Shown: positions 48,003 through 56,783 of the stretch, one piece after another | Layout: each line of letters opens with the position of its first letter | Numbering within the stretch: position 1 is the stretch's first letter | Source: Opitutaceae bacterium | GTDB lineage: Bacteria; Verrucomicrobiota; Verrucomicrobiia; Opitutales; Opitutaceae | DNA: 64,000 nt | Direction of reading: 5' to 3' | Assembly: GCA_028284385.1 (NCBI GenBank) | Contig: JANQRT010000050.1 | Coordinates: 1 to 64,000, forward strand | Made by a program: the position numbers and the translations under genes | Notes under the pieces: generated by a model | Told to the model about the DNA's origin: nothing | Seen by the model: only the letters and a program-made list of their open reading frames with translations | Database searches by the model: none

Positions 48003-48323
48003 ATGATGGCTAGGGTAAGGAGAGATAATTTAGAGCCGTCGATGTTGTTGAAGGGCGAATTCGAAGGCTTCGAAACCTGTGAGCAGCGTGTGCGTAATTC
48101 GGATCCTGCGAAAATCGCAGAAGAGCTCCTGGCTTTGAGGTCTTCCTTGCACTCGCTTACGACTCGGAACTACTACGCAATCAACGCCTTAAAAGTGGCT
48201 CACATGCGAGTTAAGCTGCTCGAAAACAAAATATCCAAAAACGATTTGGAATTGCCCGGAAAGTCTACGCCGCCTGAAGACGCTGACAAACAGGATCTCG
48301 TCGTTCACTACAACGTAGAGTAG
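48003..48323 (+). CDS. Small helical protein of unknown function
   Basis: The 106-residue product is charged and mostly helical, with a heptad-like stretch at about residues 37-85 (IAEELLALRSSLHSL, then NALKVAHMRVKLLENKISK) that may form a coiled coil. There is no signal peptide or membrane segment. An AGAGGT lies about 14 bases before the ATG; the second ATG, one codon on, could also be used. It precedes hflK by 153 bases on the same strand. I do not recognise the family. It is probably real because of its amino-acid make-up, but not certain. Confidence 0.5.
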   Translation: MMARVRRDNLEPSMLLKGEFEGFETCEQRVRNSDPAKIAEELLALRSSLHSLTTRNYYAINALKVAHMRVKLLENKISKNDLELPGKSTPPEDADKQDLVVHYNVE

Positions 48324-48476
48324 GCAAACAGTCCCAAAGGAATTTTGTATCAGCTGGCTTATTACAAAGCCAGATGCGTTTGTCGCCCTTCCCGGTTTCA
48401 CAAACCTTTCTTTAATCGAGGCGGATTTGGAATTTGAATTTGCAACCAGCCAGATCTTCTAGAGAGTGAATTTCCT

Positions 48477-49469
48477 ATGGCTGAAAAAGTTGAATTCAAC
48501 CTGCCTGAAAATCTTGGTGAGCTAAAATCTACTCTTCGGTCCGTTCTTTGGGGCGCTTTTGTATTGGCTCTGATTGCCGCGGCGTTCACCAGTTTCTATA
48601 CGGTTCAAGCCGACTCTCAGGGGGTCGTTTTGCGTTTTGGAAAATACATCAAGACTGTTGACCCTGGGTTGCGGTTTAAATTTCCTTTCGGTATCGATCG
48701 CGTCGCGATTGTCCAGGTGCGGCGTCAATTGACCCAGGAATTCGGCTCCGGGACTCCTGGCGCGACTAATCCCAGTCAGTACTCCAGTTCTCGAGCCGAG
48801 CAAGAACAGGAGCGGAGCATGGTCACCGGAGACAAAAACGCCGCCAGTGTGGAATGGGCTGTCCAATTTCGCATCCGCGATCCAAAACTCTACCTATTTA
48901 ACGTTCGCGAGCCTCAGGAAACCCTGAGAGACGTTTCAGAGTCGGTAATGCGTACTCTGGTTGGCGACCGGACCGTTGATGAGGTCATCACCATTGGCCG
49001 TCAAAGCATCGAGAGCGATGCCAAGGTCCAGATGCAGGAATTTGTTAACCGATACGAACTCGGGTTGAGCATCGACCAAGTACAACTCCGGGGTGTCAAT
49101 CCGCCTCCACCGGTTCAGCCATCGTTTAACGAAGTAAATCAGGCCCAGCAGGAAAGAGAAAAACTCATCAATCAGGCCAATGGTGAGTACAACAAAGTGA
49201 TCCCCAGAGCAAAGGGTGAGGCGGAGCAGAAAGTTCAGTCTGCCGAGGGTTACGCGTTGAAACGCGTAAATGAAGCAGAGGGCGATGTTGCCCGTTTCAA
49301 TGCGGTTTTCGAGGAGTATTTGAAAGCTTCGGAGGTCACAAAGCGACGGCTCTATCTGGAAACCATGCAGTCCGTGGTAGAAAATCTCGATCGCAAGATC
49401 GTCATCGATGATGACGCCAAGAGCATTCTTCCTTTGCTCCAGCTCAATTCTAACCAGGGAGGTAATTAA
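48477..49469 (+). CDS. hflK: Membrane protease modulator HflK
   Basis: HflK and HflC form a large SPFH-domain cage around the FtsH protease in the inner membrane. The 330-residue protein has a cytoplasmic N-terminus, a transmembrane helix near residues 22-42 (LWGAFVLALIAAAFTSFY), then the SPFH domain (VVLRFGKYIKTVDPGLRFKFPFGID in outline) and a helical region (INQANGEYNKVIPRAKGEAEQKVQSAEGYALKRVNEAEGD in outline) typical of HflK. It is shorter at both ends than E. coli HflK, which has a Gly/Pro-rich tail. hflC starts 2 bases later. Confidence 0.93.
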   Translation: MAEKVEFNLPENLGELKSTLRSVLWGAFVLALIAAAFTSFYTVQADSQGVVLRFGKYIKTVDPGLRFKFPFGIDRVAIVQVRRQLTQEFGSGTPGATNPSQYSSSRAEQEQERSMVTGDKNAASVEWAVQFRIRDPKLYLFNVREPQETLRDVSESVMRTLVGDRTVDEVITIGRQSIESDAKVQMQEFVNRYELGLSIDQVQLRGVNPPPPVQPSFNEVNQAQQEREKLINQANGEYNKVIPRAKGEAEQKVQSAEGYALKRVNEAEGDVARFNAVFEEYLKASEVTKRRLYLETMQSVVENLDRKIVIDDDAKSILPLLQLNSNQGGN

Positions 49470-49471
49470 TC

Positions 49472-50434
49472 ATGGCTAAATTTGGAGGTTTTATTTTTCT
49501 GGTGTTAATCATCGCGGGAATCGTGGTGCTGTTTTCGTCCGCTTTTGTCGTTTCCGAGACCAAGCAAGTTATCATCACTCAGTTCGGTAAACCGGTTGGA
49601 GAGGCGATTACCGAGGCGGGTCTGCATTTCAAAACTCCTTTTATCCAGGACGTTAACGAATTCGAAAAACGGGTCCTTTCTTGGGACGGAGCTCCTGAAC
49701 CCATTACCACGAAGGATAAGACCTACATTGTAGTGGATACATTCGCTCGTTGGCGTATCAGCGACGTTAATCAGTATTTTCTGCGTATCCGTGACGAACG
49801 TAGAGCCCTTTCGCGACTGGATCAGATTTTGGGAAGCGAAACGCGCAATGCGATCGCCAAACACGATCTCATCGAGGTTATCCGTACCACTAAGGGGCGT
49901 GTCCCCGATTCGGATGTGTCGATCACAGGCGATTCCGAAAACATTGGCGTTTTAACTCCGATTGAGAAAGGCAAGGGAACCATAGAGGAAGAAATCCACA
50001 CTGCGGCTGCCCCCAAGCTTCTCGAGCTAGGTATCGAACTTCTGGATATTCGTTTCAAGCGTGTGAATTACAATGAAACGGTTCGCCGTGGCATTTTCGA
50101 GAGGATGATTAGCGAGCGCAGGCAGATAGCCGAGCGCTTTCGATCCGAAGGCGCTGGCGAGGCCGCTAAGATAATCGGTAGAAAAGAGCGCGACCTGCAG
50201 GAAATCGAGTCCGAAGCCTACAAGCGGGTTCAGGAAATTCGAGGCAATGCTGACGCTAAAGCGACCGAGATCTATGCCAAAGCCTTCAACCAAAGCCAAG
50301 AGTCAGTCGAGTTCTACGAATTCTTGAAGACGCTTGAGTCTTACGAGCAAATGATGAGTCGGGATACAACCGTTGTCCTTACGACTGACAGTGACATCTT
50401 CAAGTACTTGAAATCGATAGATCCCAATCAATGA
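49472..50434 (+). CDS. hflC: Membrane protease modulator HflC
   Basis: HflC is the partner of HflK. The 320-residue protein has an N-terminal transmembrane helix (residues 5-27), the SPFH domain with VSETKQVIITQFGKPVGE and KTPFIQDVNEFEKRVLSWDG in outline, and the conserved VNYNETVRRGIFERMISERRQIAERFRSEG stretch (outline), followed by EAAKIIGRKERDLQEIESEAYK. The 2-base spacing to hflK shows co-transcription. The FtsH gene is not in the window. Confidence 0.95.
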   Translation: MAKFGGFIFLVLIIAGIVVLFSSAFVVSETKQVIITQFGKPVGEAITEAGLHFKTPFIQDVNEFEKRVLSWDGAPEPITTKDKTYIVVDTFARWRISDVNQYFLRIRDERRALSRLDQILGSETRNAIAKHDLIEVIRTTKGRVPDSDVSITGDSENIGVLTPIEKGKGTIEEEIHTAAAPKLLELGIELLDIRFKRVNYNETVRRGIFERMISERRQIAERFRSEGAGEAAKIIGRKERDLQEIESEAYKRVQEIRGNADAKATEIYAKAFNQSQESVEFYEFLKTLESYEQMMSRDTTVVLTTDSDIFKYLKSIDPNQ

Positions 50435-50458
50435 GCTGTTTGGATCGCGTGTTGAGGG

Positions 50459-51766
50459 ATGCTGCCTACTCTTAAAGTTATCTTCGGGCTTTGTCTGGCA
50501 GTCGCTGTCGGGATGAGCTTAGCCCTGGGATTCGATTGGCTAGTAGTTAGGTTAGGGGACAGGATTGCCGTAGGGCGACCCTCTTTGGCCTTGCCCGCTA
50601 GCTATGGTGAGAATTCAGCATCCAGCGAGCCGATTATCCAAAATTTGGATATAAATGATCTCGATTTGATCAACCCGAGCGCGGTCCTCATCGGAGACTT
50701 CATTGCCGAAACGGACCCTGAACGTCGTCTGTGGCAGTTGAGGCAACGGATTGAAAGTGCTTCAATTGAATCCTTGCAGGAGCTTTTTATCGAGGCGCTT
50801 TCATACGACCTTGAGGATCGGCTTGTTTTCCAAATAGCGGGGATAGCGTTAAAGAAAATCGCTCAGCAAAATGCGGCTGCCAGTGTTGAGCTACTTTTCG
50901 CCTTATCGCCTGCCGAGAAAGAAAAGCTGGCTTGGGCGGTCGCCAGTGGCTGGGCTGTAGATGATGGCAGATCCGCTTGGGATTGGATCTCCACAGCCTG
51001 GATTGATCCGTTGGGGAACTTTATCGATCGCGATTTGCAAAATCGTCTGCATCGCGAGGCGCTCGACGCTCTGATGTTGGAGAATCAGGACTACCAGTTG
51101 GCTGCCAGTCTCGCTTCAACCGTTACTGAACCCGATCTTAAAAAAAGCCTGGCGGATCTGATTGCCTTTCGCGTAGTCAGCGACAATCCAAGCGCAGCGC
51201 TAGATCGTATCGATTTTGCCAGCAACGATTATTTGGATACGGCCATTATGGATGCTATCGTTGATGAATGGGCCCAGCGTGATTCATTTGGAGCCAAGAA
51301 TTGGACCCTTGAAAACGAGCCTCAAGTATCGACGAGAGGGGCGAGGATTATCGCTAAAAATCTTTTTTTGAGCGAAGCGATGGAGGTGCTTAGCAGTTTT
51401 CATCAAAATCTTACAAGCATACCTAAAAAGGACTCTGTGGCTGCGGAAGCCACGAGACTGCTTGCTCGAAGGGATCCCGCCTTTTCAGTGGATTGGTTGC
51501 ATTCCATTCAGTCGCCATTCATCAAGCGCGAAGCGACTTACGACGCTTTGTATGAGATTGGCCATGACAGTTTCGAGTCTACAATTCAGTATGTAGATCT
51601 TGCTTACGCCTCTTTAACTCCAGAGAGGGAGTCGACCCTTTACGCCGCTCTGGAAAGCTGGTCTCGCGTGGACGCTCAGATCGTTGCAAACTACCTGGAT
51701 TCCGGTCAATCAGGCATGCCGTCCATAGCCGTTCTTGCCCTAAAAGAGTCCCTAGGTATCCAATAA
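50459..51766 (+). CDS. Anchored helical-repeat protein downstream of hflKC
   Basis: The 435-residue product has an N-terminal hydrophobic segment (residues 6-26, possibly an uncleaved anchor) and then an almost all-helical extracytoplasmic part. I see a repeated unit of about 12 residues with pattern W/L-A-x-x-D-x-x-x-A-x-x-W: GWAVDDGRSAWDW (164-176), EWAQRDSFGAKNW (270-282), LLARRDPAFSVDW (334-346) and SWSRVDAQIVANY (400-412). Such helical repeats usually mediate protein contacts. It starts 25 bases after hflC on the same strand and may be an accessory of the HflKC-FtsH complex; that link is inferred from position only. Confidence 0.65.
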   Translation: MLPTLKVIFGLCLAVAVGMSLALGFDWLVVRLGDRIAVGRPSLALPASYGENSASSEPIIQNLDINDLDLINPSAVLIGDFIAETDPERRLWQLRQRIESASIESLQELFIEALSYDLEDRLVFQIAGIALKKIAQQNAAASVELLFALSPAEKEKLAWAVASGWAVDDGRSAWDWISTAWIDPLGNFIDRDLQNRLHREALDALMLENQDYQLAASLASTVTEPDLKKSLADLIAFRVVSDNPSAALDRIDFASNDYLDTAIMDAIVDEWAQRDSFGAKNWTLENEPQVSTRGARIIAKNLFLSEAMEVLSSFHQNLTSIPKKDSVAAEATRLLARRDPAFSVDWLHSIQSPFIKREATYDALYEIGHDSFESTIQYVDLAYASLTPERESTLYAALESWSRVDAQIVANYLDSGQSGMPSIAVLALKESLGIQ

Positions 51767-51791
51767 CAGCGGCTTAATTATTTGGGTTGGA

Positions 51792-52841
51792 TCAATTCGT
51801 GCGCGGAGAGTAAGCAATAAGGACTTTGCTGACAGCGTCTAATACTCTTTTGGCCGTGATTTGCTTCATGCAGGTAAATGCTCCATTGCAAGTGGGGCGG
51901 CGATGGCAAGGTGAACATTCCAGGTTGTCGTAAAGAATTAACGTCTTTTCAGTCTCCCCTTTCAGGTAGGGTCTCGTTGAGCCCCAAATGGCCACAGTTG
52001 GCGTATTCATGGCTGATCCGAGATGCGTCATACCGGTGTCGACTCCGACTAGAAATTCGGCCATCTCGATGATACAAGCCCCTTCGATCAAGGATGTTCG
52101 GCCTGCCAGCGAAACGACGTTTGTTTTGTCGATCATTTCGAATCGCTTAGCTAGCTCTACGTTGTCAGGACCGCCAAGAATTAGAATCTTTAGTTGATAC
52201 TTGGAAATCAGTTTTGGAAGAAGCTCCTGCCAGTGTTCTTCAAACCAATGCTTTTGAGGTCGCGTAGTAAAAGGGGAGATGACAGCGAATTTTCCGTCGA
52301 TTTCCTCTTCCCTGAGTTTCGCTTTGGCTTGCTTTCGCGTTTCCTCAGTTGGACAGATACTCATCGGCATATGCTCGGAAGGAATTCCTATGTGGGCGAC
52401 TAGCTGACGGCTTTCCGCGCTGATCATTTCGTATTCGTAATCACGTTCGAAAGATTCCGTCATGAAAATCTGGCTACGCTCCTTGGATTTAAAGCCAACG
52501 CGCCTCTTGGCTCCGCTGACCCATGCCCAGAAGGAACTTTTCAGCAAGCATTGGGCATCCAGAACGAGATCGAACTTTGGATTTCTCAGCCTTTTGCGGA
52601 AAGCGAGCATACTTTGAATCAGTCTTATCCAGCGAAAGCTTTTGAATAAACGATTCCATTCACTGCGATCCCAAATGATGACCTCGTCAAGCTGTGGATT
52701 GTTTTCGAGCAACTCTACGACTCGGGGTTCAGCTAACCAGGCTAATTGAGAATCTGGATACTGCTTCTTTAGAGCGGGAATGAGAGAAGTGGCCAGAATC
52801 ACATCTCCTATCGCGCTCATCTTGATGATCAGAATTCTCAT
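51792..52841 (-). CDS. Glycosyltransferase family 9 (heptosyltransferase-like)
   Basis: The 349-residue protein has the two Rossmann domains of GT9 enzymes, which add heptose to lipopolysaccharide core. Visible signatures are MRILIIKMSAIGDVILATSLI at the N-terminus (outline), FAVISPFTTRPQKHWFEEHW near residue 180, LILGGPDNVELAKRF, and the donor-site segment ADFLVGVDTGMTHLGSAMNTPTVAIWGST (here AEFLVGVDTGMTHLGSA). A Cys-rich stretch near residue 310 (CSPCHRRPTCNGAFTC) is also typical of WaaF/RfaF-like proteins. It is convergent with the helical-repeat gene and divergent from the O-acetylation pair, so a shared role in surface glycans is possible. Confidence 0.85.
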   Translation of the reverse strand: MRILIIKMSAIGDVILATSLIPALKKQYPDSQLAWLAEPRVVELLENNPQLDEVIIWDRSEWNRLFKSFRWIRLIQSMLAFRKRLRNPKFDLVLDAQCLLKSSFWAWVSGAKRRVGFKSKERSQIFMTESFERDYEYEMISAESRQLVAHIGIPSEHMPMSICPTEETRKQAKAKLREEEIDGKFAVISPFTTRPQKHWFEEHWQELLPKLISKYQLKILILGGPDNVELAKRFEMIDKTNVVSLAGRTSLIEGACIIEMAEFLVGVDTGMTHLGSAMNTPTVAIWGSTRPYLKGETEKTLILYDNLECSPCHRRPTCNGAFTCMKQITAKRVLDAVSKVLIAYSPRTN

Positions 52842-53009
52842 AAGTCACCGTTCGGCTAAAGAGCACTTTGCCAGGCGAGGTCAAAGCAGCCAGCCAAAAT
52901 TTCCTTATCAAAATAGAAGTTCTTCACTCCTAGTTTCCCATAGAGCCCGTCATCTCGCTGTCCGAAACGCAGCCTTGATCTGTTTGGGCTGTCTGGCTTT
53001 GCTCCGTCG

Positions 53010-54449
53010 ATGGTCTTTAGCTCGCCGATTTTTCTTTTCGGCTTTCTGCCTTTAATCCTGCTTGGCTACTTCTTTGCAGGCAAGTCTGGTCGCAACCTGT
53101 TTTTGCTAGTAGCCAGTCTCTTTTTCTACGCCTGGGGCGAGCCGATCTTTGTGCTGCTACTTATTTTCTCCATACTGGCCAACTATGGTCTGGCACTACG
53201 ATTGCGAGGGTCTAGTGGCGAGGGCCGGAAAATCTCCTTTTGGGTCGTAATCAGTCTCAACCTCGGCCTGCTTTTTCTATTCAAGTATTTGCCGTTTGTC
53301 GTAGGAAATCTACAGCTGGCGCTTGAGAGTTGGGGGCTAGGCTCTCGGTCTTCTTTTGCTTGGGTGGACAGTTGGCCGGCTATGCCGATCGGCATCTCTT
53401 TTTTCACATTTCAAGCTCTCTCGTACGTGTTTGACGTTACGCGAGGCGTGTGTCCCGTTCAACGCAATCCTCTGAAACTTGGCTTGTATATCGCCATGTT
53501 TCCTCAGCTTATCGCCGGTCCGATTGTTCGTTATTCCGAAATACGCCAGCAGATTGATGAGCGTCATTGGAATTTGGATTCATTTAGCCAAGGAGCGATA
53601 AGATTCACGATCGGTCTCGCGAAAAAGGTTCTCGTCGCCGATACGGTTGCTCGGGTGGCGGAGGTCTATTTTTCCATTTCTTCGGATGCTCTATCCACAC
53701 CCGCTGCTTGGATTGGGGTTCTTTGCTTTGCGGTTCAGATCTATTTCGATTTTTCCGGCTACTCGGATATGGCCATAGGCATTGGAAAGATGCTTGGCTT
53801 CCGTTATCCCGAAAATTTTAACTATCCTTACATTTCTAGAAATGTAAGGGAGTTTTGGAGACGCTGGCATATGACTCTATCTCGTTGGTTTCGGGACTAC
53901 CTGTACATCCCTATGGGTGGCAGCCGAGTGACTTCCTGGAGGATGGGTCTAAACCTGCTCACCGTTTTCGTCCTTTGCGGGTTGTGGCATGGAGCAAGCT
54001 GGAACTTCCTCATCTGGGGGCTGTTCCACGGAGTTTTTATGTCGTTGGAGCGCACTAAGTTTGGAAGCTTTCTCGAATCGCTACCGAGGATTGCTCAACA
54101 CTTCTACCTTTTGATGGTTGTACTGGTAAGTTGGGTATTCTTTCGCAGTGAAACGGTTTCCGGAGCCTTCAGTTACCTAGCCGTCATGTTTACCTGGCAA
54201 GGTGGCGATCCTTTGGTTTCCTCCTTGTCAAGGCACCTTGGCAACGATGCTCTCTTGGCCCTCTCTGTCGGCGTTATCCTTTCCTCTCCTTTTGCTTTGA
54301 ATTTAGCTAGAGGGATTCAGGGACGCGTTATTCGAACTTCTTGGCAGGCCAGTTTGGTTCAAAGAATCGGAGCCCTGTTACTCCTAGCCGTTTCCGTCTT
54401 GGTTGTGGCCAGTAACGCCTATAGCCCTTTTCTTTATTTCAGATTCTGA
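53010..54449 (+). CDS. MBOAT-family O-acyltransferase (AlgI-like)
   Basis: The 479-residue polytopic membrane protein matches the AlgI/DltB-type MBOAT group, which moves acetyl groups across the inner membrane for polysaccharide O-acetylation. Signatures are FFTFQALSYVFDV, QLIAGPIVRYSEI, DFSGYSDMAIGIGKMLGF, FWRRWHMTLSRWFRDYLYIPMGG in outline, and the catalytic histidine in GLWHGASWNFLIWGLFHG near residue 327. Its stop overlaps the start of the next gene by 1 base (TGATG), so translation is coupled with the AlgX-like protein. Confidence 0.92.
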   Translation: MVFSSPIFLFGFLPLILLGYFFAGKSGRNLFLLVASLFFYAWGEPIFVLLLIFSILANYGLALRLRGSSGEGRKISFWVVISLNLGLLFLFKYLPFVVGNLQLALESWGLGSRSSFAWVDSWPAMPIGISFFTFQALSYVFDVTRGVCPVQRNPLKLGLYIAMFPQLIAGPIVRYSEIRQQIDERHWNLDSFSQGAIRFTIGLAKKVLVADTVARVAEVYFSISSDALSTPAAWIGVLCFAVQIYFDFSGYSDMAIGIGKMLGFRYPENFNYPYISRNVREFWRRWHMTLSRWFRDYLYIPMGGSRVTSWRMGLNLLTVFVLCGLWHGASWNFLIWGLFHGVFMSLERTKFGSFLESLPRIAQHFYLLMVVLVSWVFFRSETVSGAFSYLAVMFTWQGGDPLVSSLSRHLGNDALLALSVGVILSSPFALNLARGIQGRVIRTSWQASLVQRIGALLLLAVSVLVVASNAYSPFLYFRF

Positions 54450-55591
54450 TGACTGCCAAACAATCCTTCCCGATTCTTTCTTTGGCGTTTATCGTTTGTT
54501 TTGTGGGCATCATTTCACTGCCATTGGTAACCATGCCATTCTCTTGGCTTACGGTCGAGTCTGCCGAGAAGCGAAGCGCCAACGCTTGGCCAACGTTTTC
54601 CGATTTATTCTCCGATTCGTATCCAAGTGTTCCACGCAGATTTGAGGACGCCTTCAATGATCGGTTCGGTATGAGAATCGAGATGTCGCGTTTATTTAAA
54701 CAATCCTTGTTTCATTTGAATCTGATGGGCTCTAGCCGTACCCAAGTCGTCCAAGGAAAGAAGGGCTGGCAATTCTATACTTCGAGCGGTTACGAAGACA
54801 CTCTGCAAATCTACAGTGGCGGGTTGGATTTCGGGGAGAGCGAGCTCAGCAGGATGACGGAGACGCTTCTGGTGTGGCAGAACTGGCTGGAGGAGCGCGG
54901 CGCCCGCTTCTACTATCTTTCGCTTCCCAACAAAGTGTCCGTTTATTCTCAATACAAGCCAGACTACCTAGATAAGAATCCCAATGGGACGCGTACGGAA
55001 AAGCTCCTTTTCCATCTTCAAAAGGCAGGGGTACGAGTGCTCAGTCCGGTCGATGTTCTTCAGGCTCTATCTAAGGAGAGCGATTTGCTCTATTTTAAGT
55101 GGGACACGCACTGGACACTTCTCGGTTGTTATCATGCTCATTTGGATACATTGGAAGCGTTGGCGGATGATTTTCCATCCCTCGCCAATTACGAGAGGCC
55201 AATATACACTTTCGATGTAGGTACGAAATATGGAGGTGATCTGGTAGATATGCTGGGAATTGGAGGAACGCATCGCGATCACCTCGTCAGCGTTTTCTTA
55301 GACGGTAAGCCCTTGCCTAACATACAAGAGCAAGTTCCACTCTCCTATGGCGATAGGGTAACGTTGAAATGGGGAGATCCCTCTCTCCCGACCGCCATGA
55401 TCTTTCATGATTCCTTCATGCTCTCGATGGGATCCTTCCTTTCCATGAACTTTGGCGAGACCACCTATGTTTTTGATGATAAATTGGATTCCGCGCTTAT
55501 TGAAAGCGAGGGGCCTGATATTGTCATTTTCGAACAAGTGGAGCGCTTTGCCCACCAATTGCTAGAACTCCCTCTGCCCCCGTTGGAATAG
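54449..55591 (+). CDS. AlgX/AlgJ-like SGNH O-acetyltransferase
   Basis: The 380-residue protein has an N-terminal membrane anchor or signal (residues 8-32) and an SGNH-hydrolase-type domain. The catalytic pair is in WDTHW (D219, H221), and the nucleophile segment is FHDSFM (H320-D321-S322), as in AlgX and AlgJ, which accept acetyl from an MBOAT partner and place it on a polysaccharide in the periplasm. The 1-base overlap with the MBOAT gene supports that pairing. The polysaccharide is unknown; alginate synthesis genes are not seen. Confidence 0.85.
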   Translation: MTAKQSFPILSLAFIVCFVGIISLPLVTMPFSWLTVESAEKRSANAWPTFSDLFSDSYPSVPRRFEDAFNDRFGMRIEMSRLFKQSLFHLNLMGSSRTQVVQGKKGWQFYTSSGYEDTLQIYSGGLDFGESELSRMTETLLVWQNWLEERGARFYYLSLPNKVSVYSQYKPDYLDKNPNGTRTEKLLFHLQKAGVRVLSPVDVLQALSKESDLLYFKWDTHWTLLGCYHAHLDTLEALADDFPSLANYERPIYTFDVGTKYGGDLVDMLGIGGTHRDHLVSVFLDGKPLPNIQEQVPLSYGDRVTLKWGDPSLPTAMIFHDSFMLSMGSFLSMNFGETTYVFDDKLDSALIESEGPDIVIFEQVERFAHQLLELPLPPLE

Positions 55592-55660
55592 TTTTATCGA
55601 TTTTGGCGTTCGCCGGACTTTTTGCTTAACAGTCGTTTGTTAAGCTTCATAGTTTCTCGC

Positions 55661-56011
55661 ATGTACGAATTAGAAGGCACCGTTAAGCTCATCGAGGATA
55701 CGCAGACTTTTTCGAGCGGCTTCAGCAAGCGCGAGTTTGTGGTCACCTCCGATGAAAAATATCCGCAGGATGTTAAATTCGAGTGCACCAAAGAGAAAAT
55801 CGAGATGCTCGACAAGGTTCGTTCGGGAGATCGCGTCAAGGTCAGTTTCAATATCCGAGGTAACGAATACAAGGGCCGCTATTACGTGAATTTGCAGGCA
55901 TGGCGGATAGAAGCCTCTGGAGGGGAAGTCGATGGTTCGTTGAGTGACGTTTCTGGAGAAGCAGTGTCCCCTGCCGGCAATCTCGACGATATCGAGGATT
56001 CGCCTTTCTGA
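55661..56011 (+). CDS. DUF3127 family protein (OB-fold-like)
   Basis: The 116-residue product starts MYELEGTVKLIEDTQTFSSGF and has FSKREFVVTSDEKYPQDVKFEC, the DUF3127 core, and then a Gly/Asp/Ser-rich disordered tail ending DIEDSPF. That layout (compact beta domain plus an acidic tail ending in Asp-Xaa-Pro-Phe) is like single-stranded DNA-binding proteins, whose tail recruits partners, so a role in DNA metabolism is a reasonable guess, not shown. I chose ATG 55661 over an upstream TTG at 55622 because the domain begins there. Confidence 0.75.
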   Translation: MYELEGTVKLIEDTQTFSSGFSKREFVVTSDEKYPQDVKFECTKEKIEMLDKVRSGDRVKVSFNIRGNEYKGRYYVNLQAWRIEASGGEVDGSLSDVSGEAVSPAGNLDDIEDSPF

Positions 56012-56023
56012 AGACGGATCTGC

Positions 56024-56500
56024 CTAATCGGGTCGCTTCCATTCTGAAGCGTTCAGTTCCTTGAACGAGGACAGGATTTTCCGGCAAACGTAGACCCAGC
56101 AAAAAACAGTCTTGGCTTCTACAATTTTCGCTCGAGCGATCACTCGCTCATAAACGCTGTTGCTTCCCGGTTCGAATCCTTCCCAGGCATCCATTTTGCT
56201 GAAGGTTTTAATTCCGACAGGCAGTTCCAGGATTTCGCCCTTAATCCAATTTGCATTCCTATCCCATGCCTTTCCTCCATCTTCGTTATGCACTTGTTTC
56301 CAATCGGCGATAGGATCGTTAGTAGCTCTCAGCAAAACGGTCTCTTGGGGTATATGAAGAATTGGATAAGCGTCTTCTATTTCGAATAGCCTGCCGGGCA
56401 TTTCCGCTTTAAGAACCGAAACAGGTTTTGGGCAGTAGCGATCATGTTCTGGATGCCCGCTCATAAGCGTTCCATAGGCGAAGAGGAATTGAGTATCCAT
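56024..56500 (-). CDS. Gamma-glutamylcyclotransferase-like protein
   Basis: The 158-residue protein has the AIG2/gamma-glutamylcyclotransferase fold: FLFAYGTLMSGHPEH at the N-terminus with the substrate loop YGTLM (residues 9-13), and the acidic residue in MDAWEGFEPGS near residue 105, in the position of the catalytic glutamate. Family members open gamma-glutamyl-amine or peptide bonds to 5-oxoproline. The physiological substrate is not evident. It is convergent with the DUF3127 gene and stands alone; 280 non-coding bases follow on the right. Confidence 0.8.
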   Translation of the reverse strand: MDTQFLFAYGTLMSGHPEHDRYCPKPVSVLKAEMPGRLFEIEDAYPILHIPQETVLLRATNDPIADWKQVHNEDGGKAWDRNANWIKGEILELPVGIKTFSKMDAWEGFEPGSNSVYERVIARAKIVEAKTVFCWVYVCRKILSSFKELNASEWKRPD

Positions 56501-56783
56501 TTATCTAAGATCCTTAAAGATTTTTGTGATTTGAGCTGTATCTGCCGGACAAGTACCTTTCGGTTGTAATCCGCTCTATGAAACAGGTGTGAACTTAAGG
56601 TAGTTCTACCCTAGTTTACCCCCTTTTGATTTGATCCTCGTTTAGAGCAAGCTACGGTCCAACATGCCATTTCAAACTAATTGGTCAAAAATGAGCCTCC
56701 TTCCTTGCAATAAGTGAAACTGATGCCTCGTTCTTGACCGTAATAGCAGGTTATTCTTAGGCGATACTTGTTACGATTCCAAC

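Noticed and set aside
47643..48018. GATGGCTAGGGTAA present twice (47643 and 48005)
   Set aside because: Several 14-base repeats are expected by chance in 64 kb; no longer similarity surrounds the copies.
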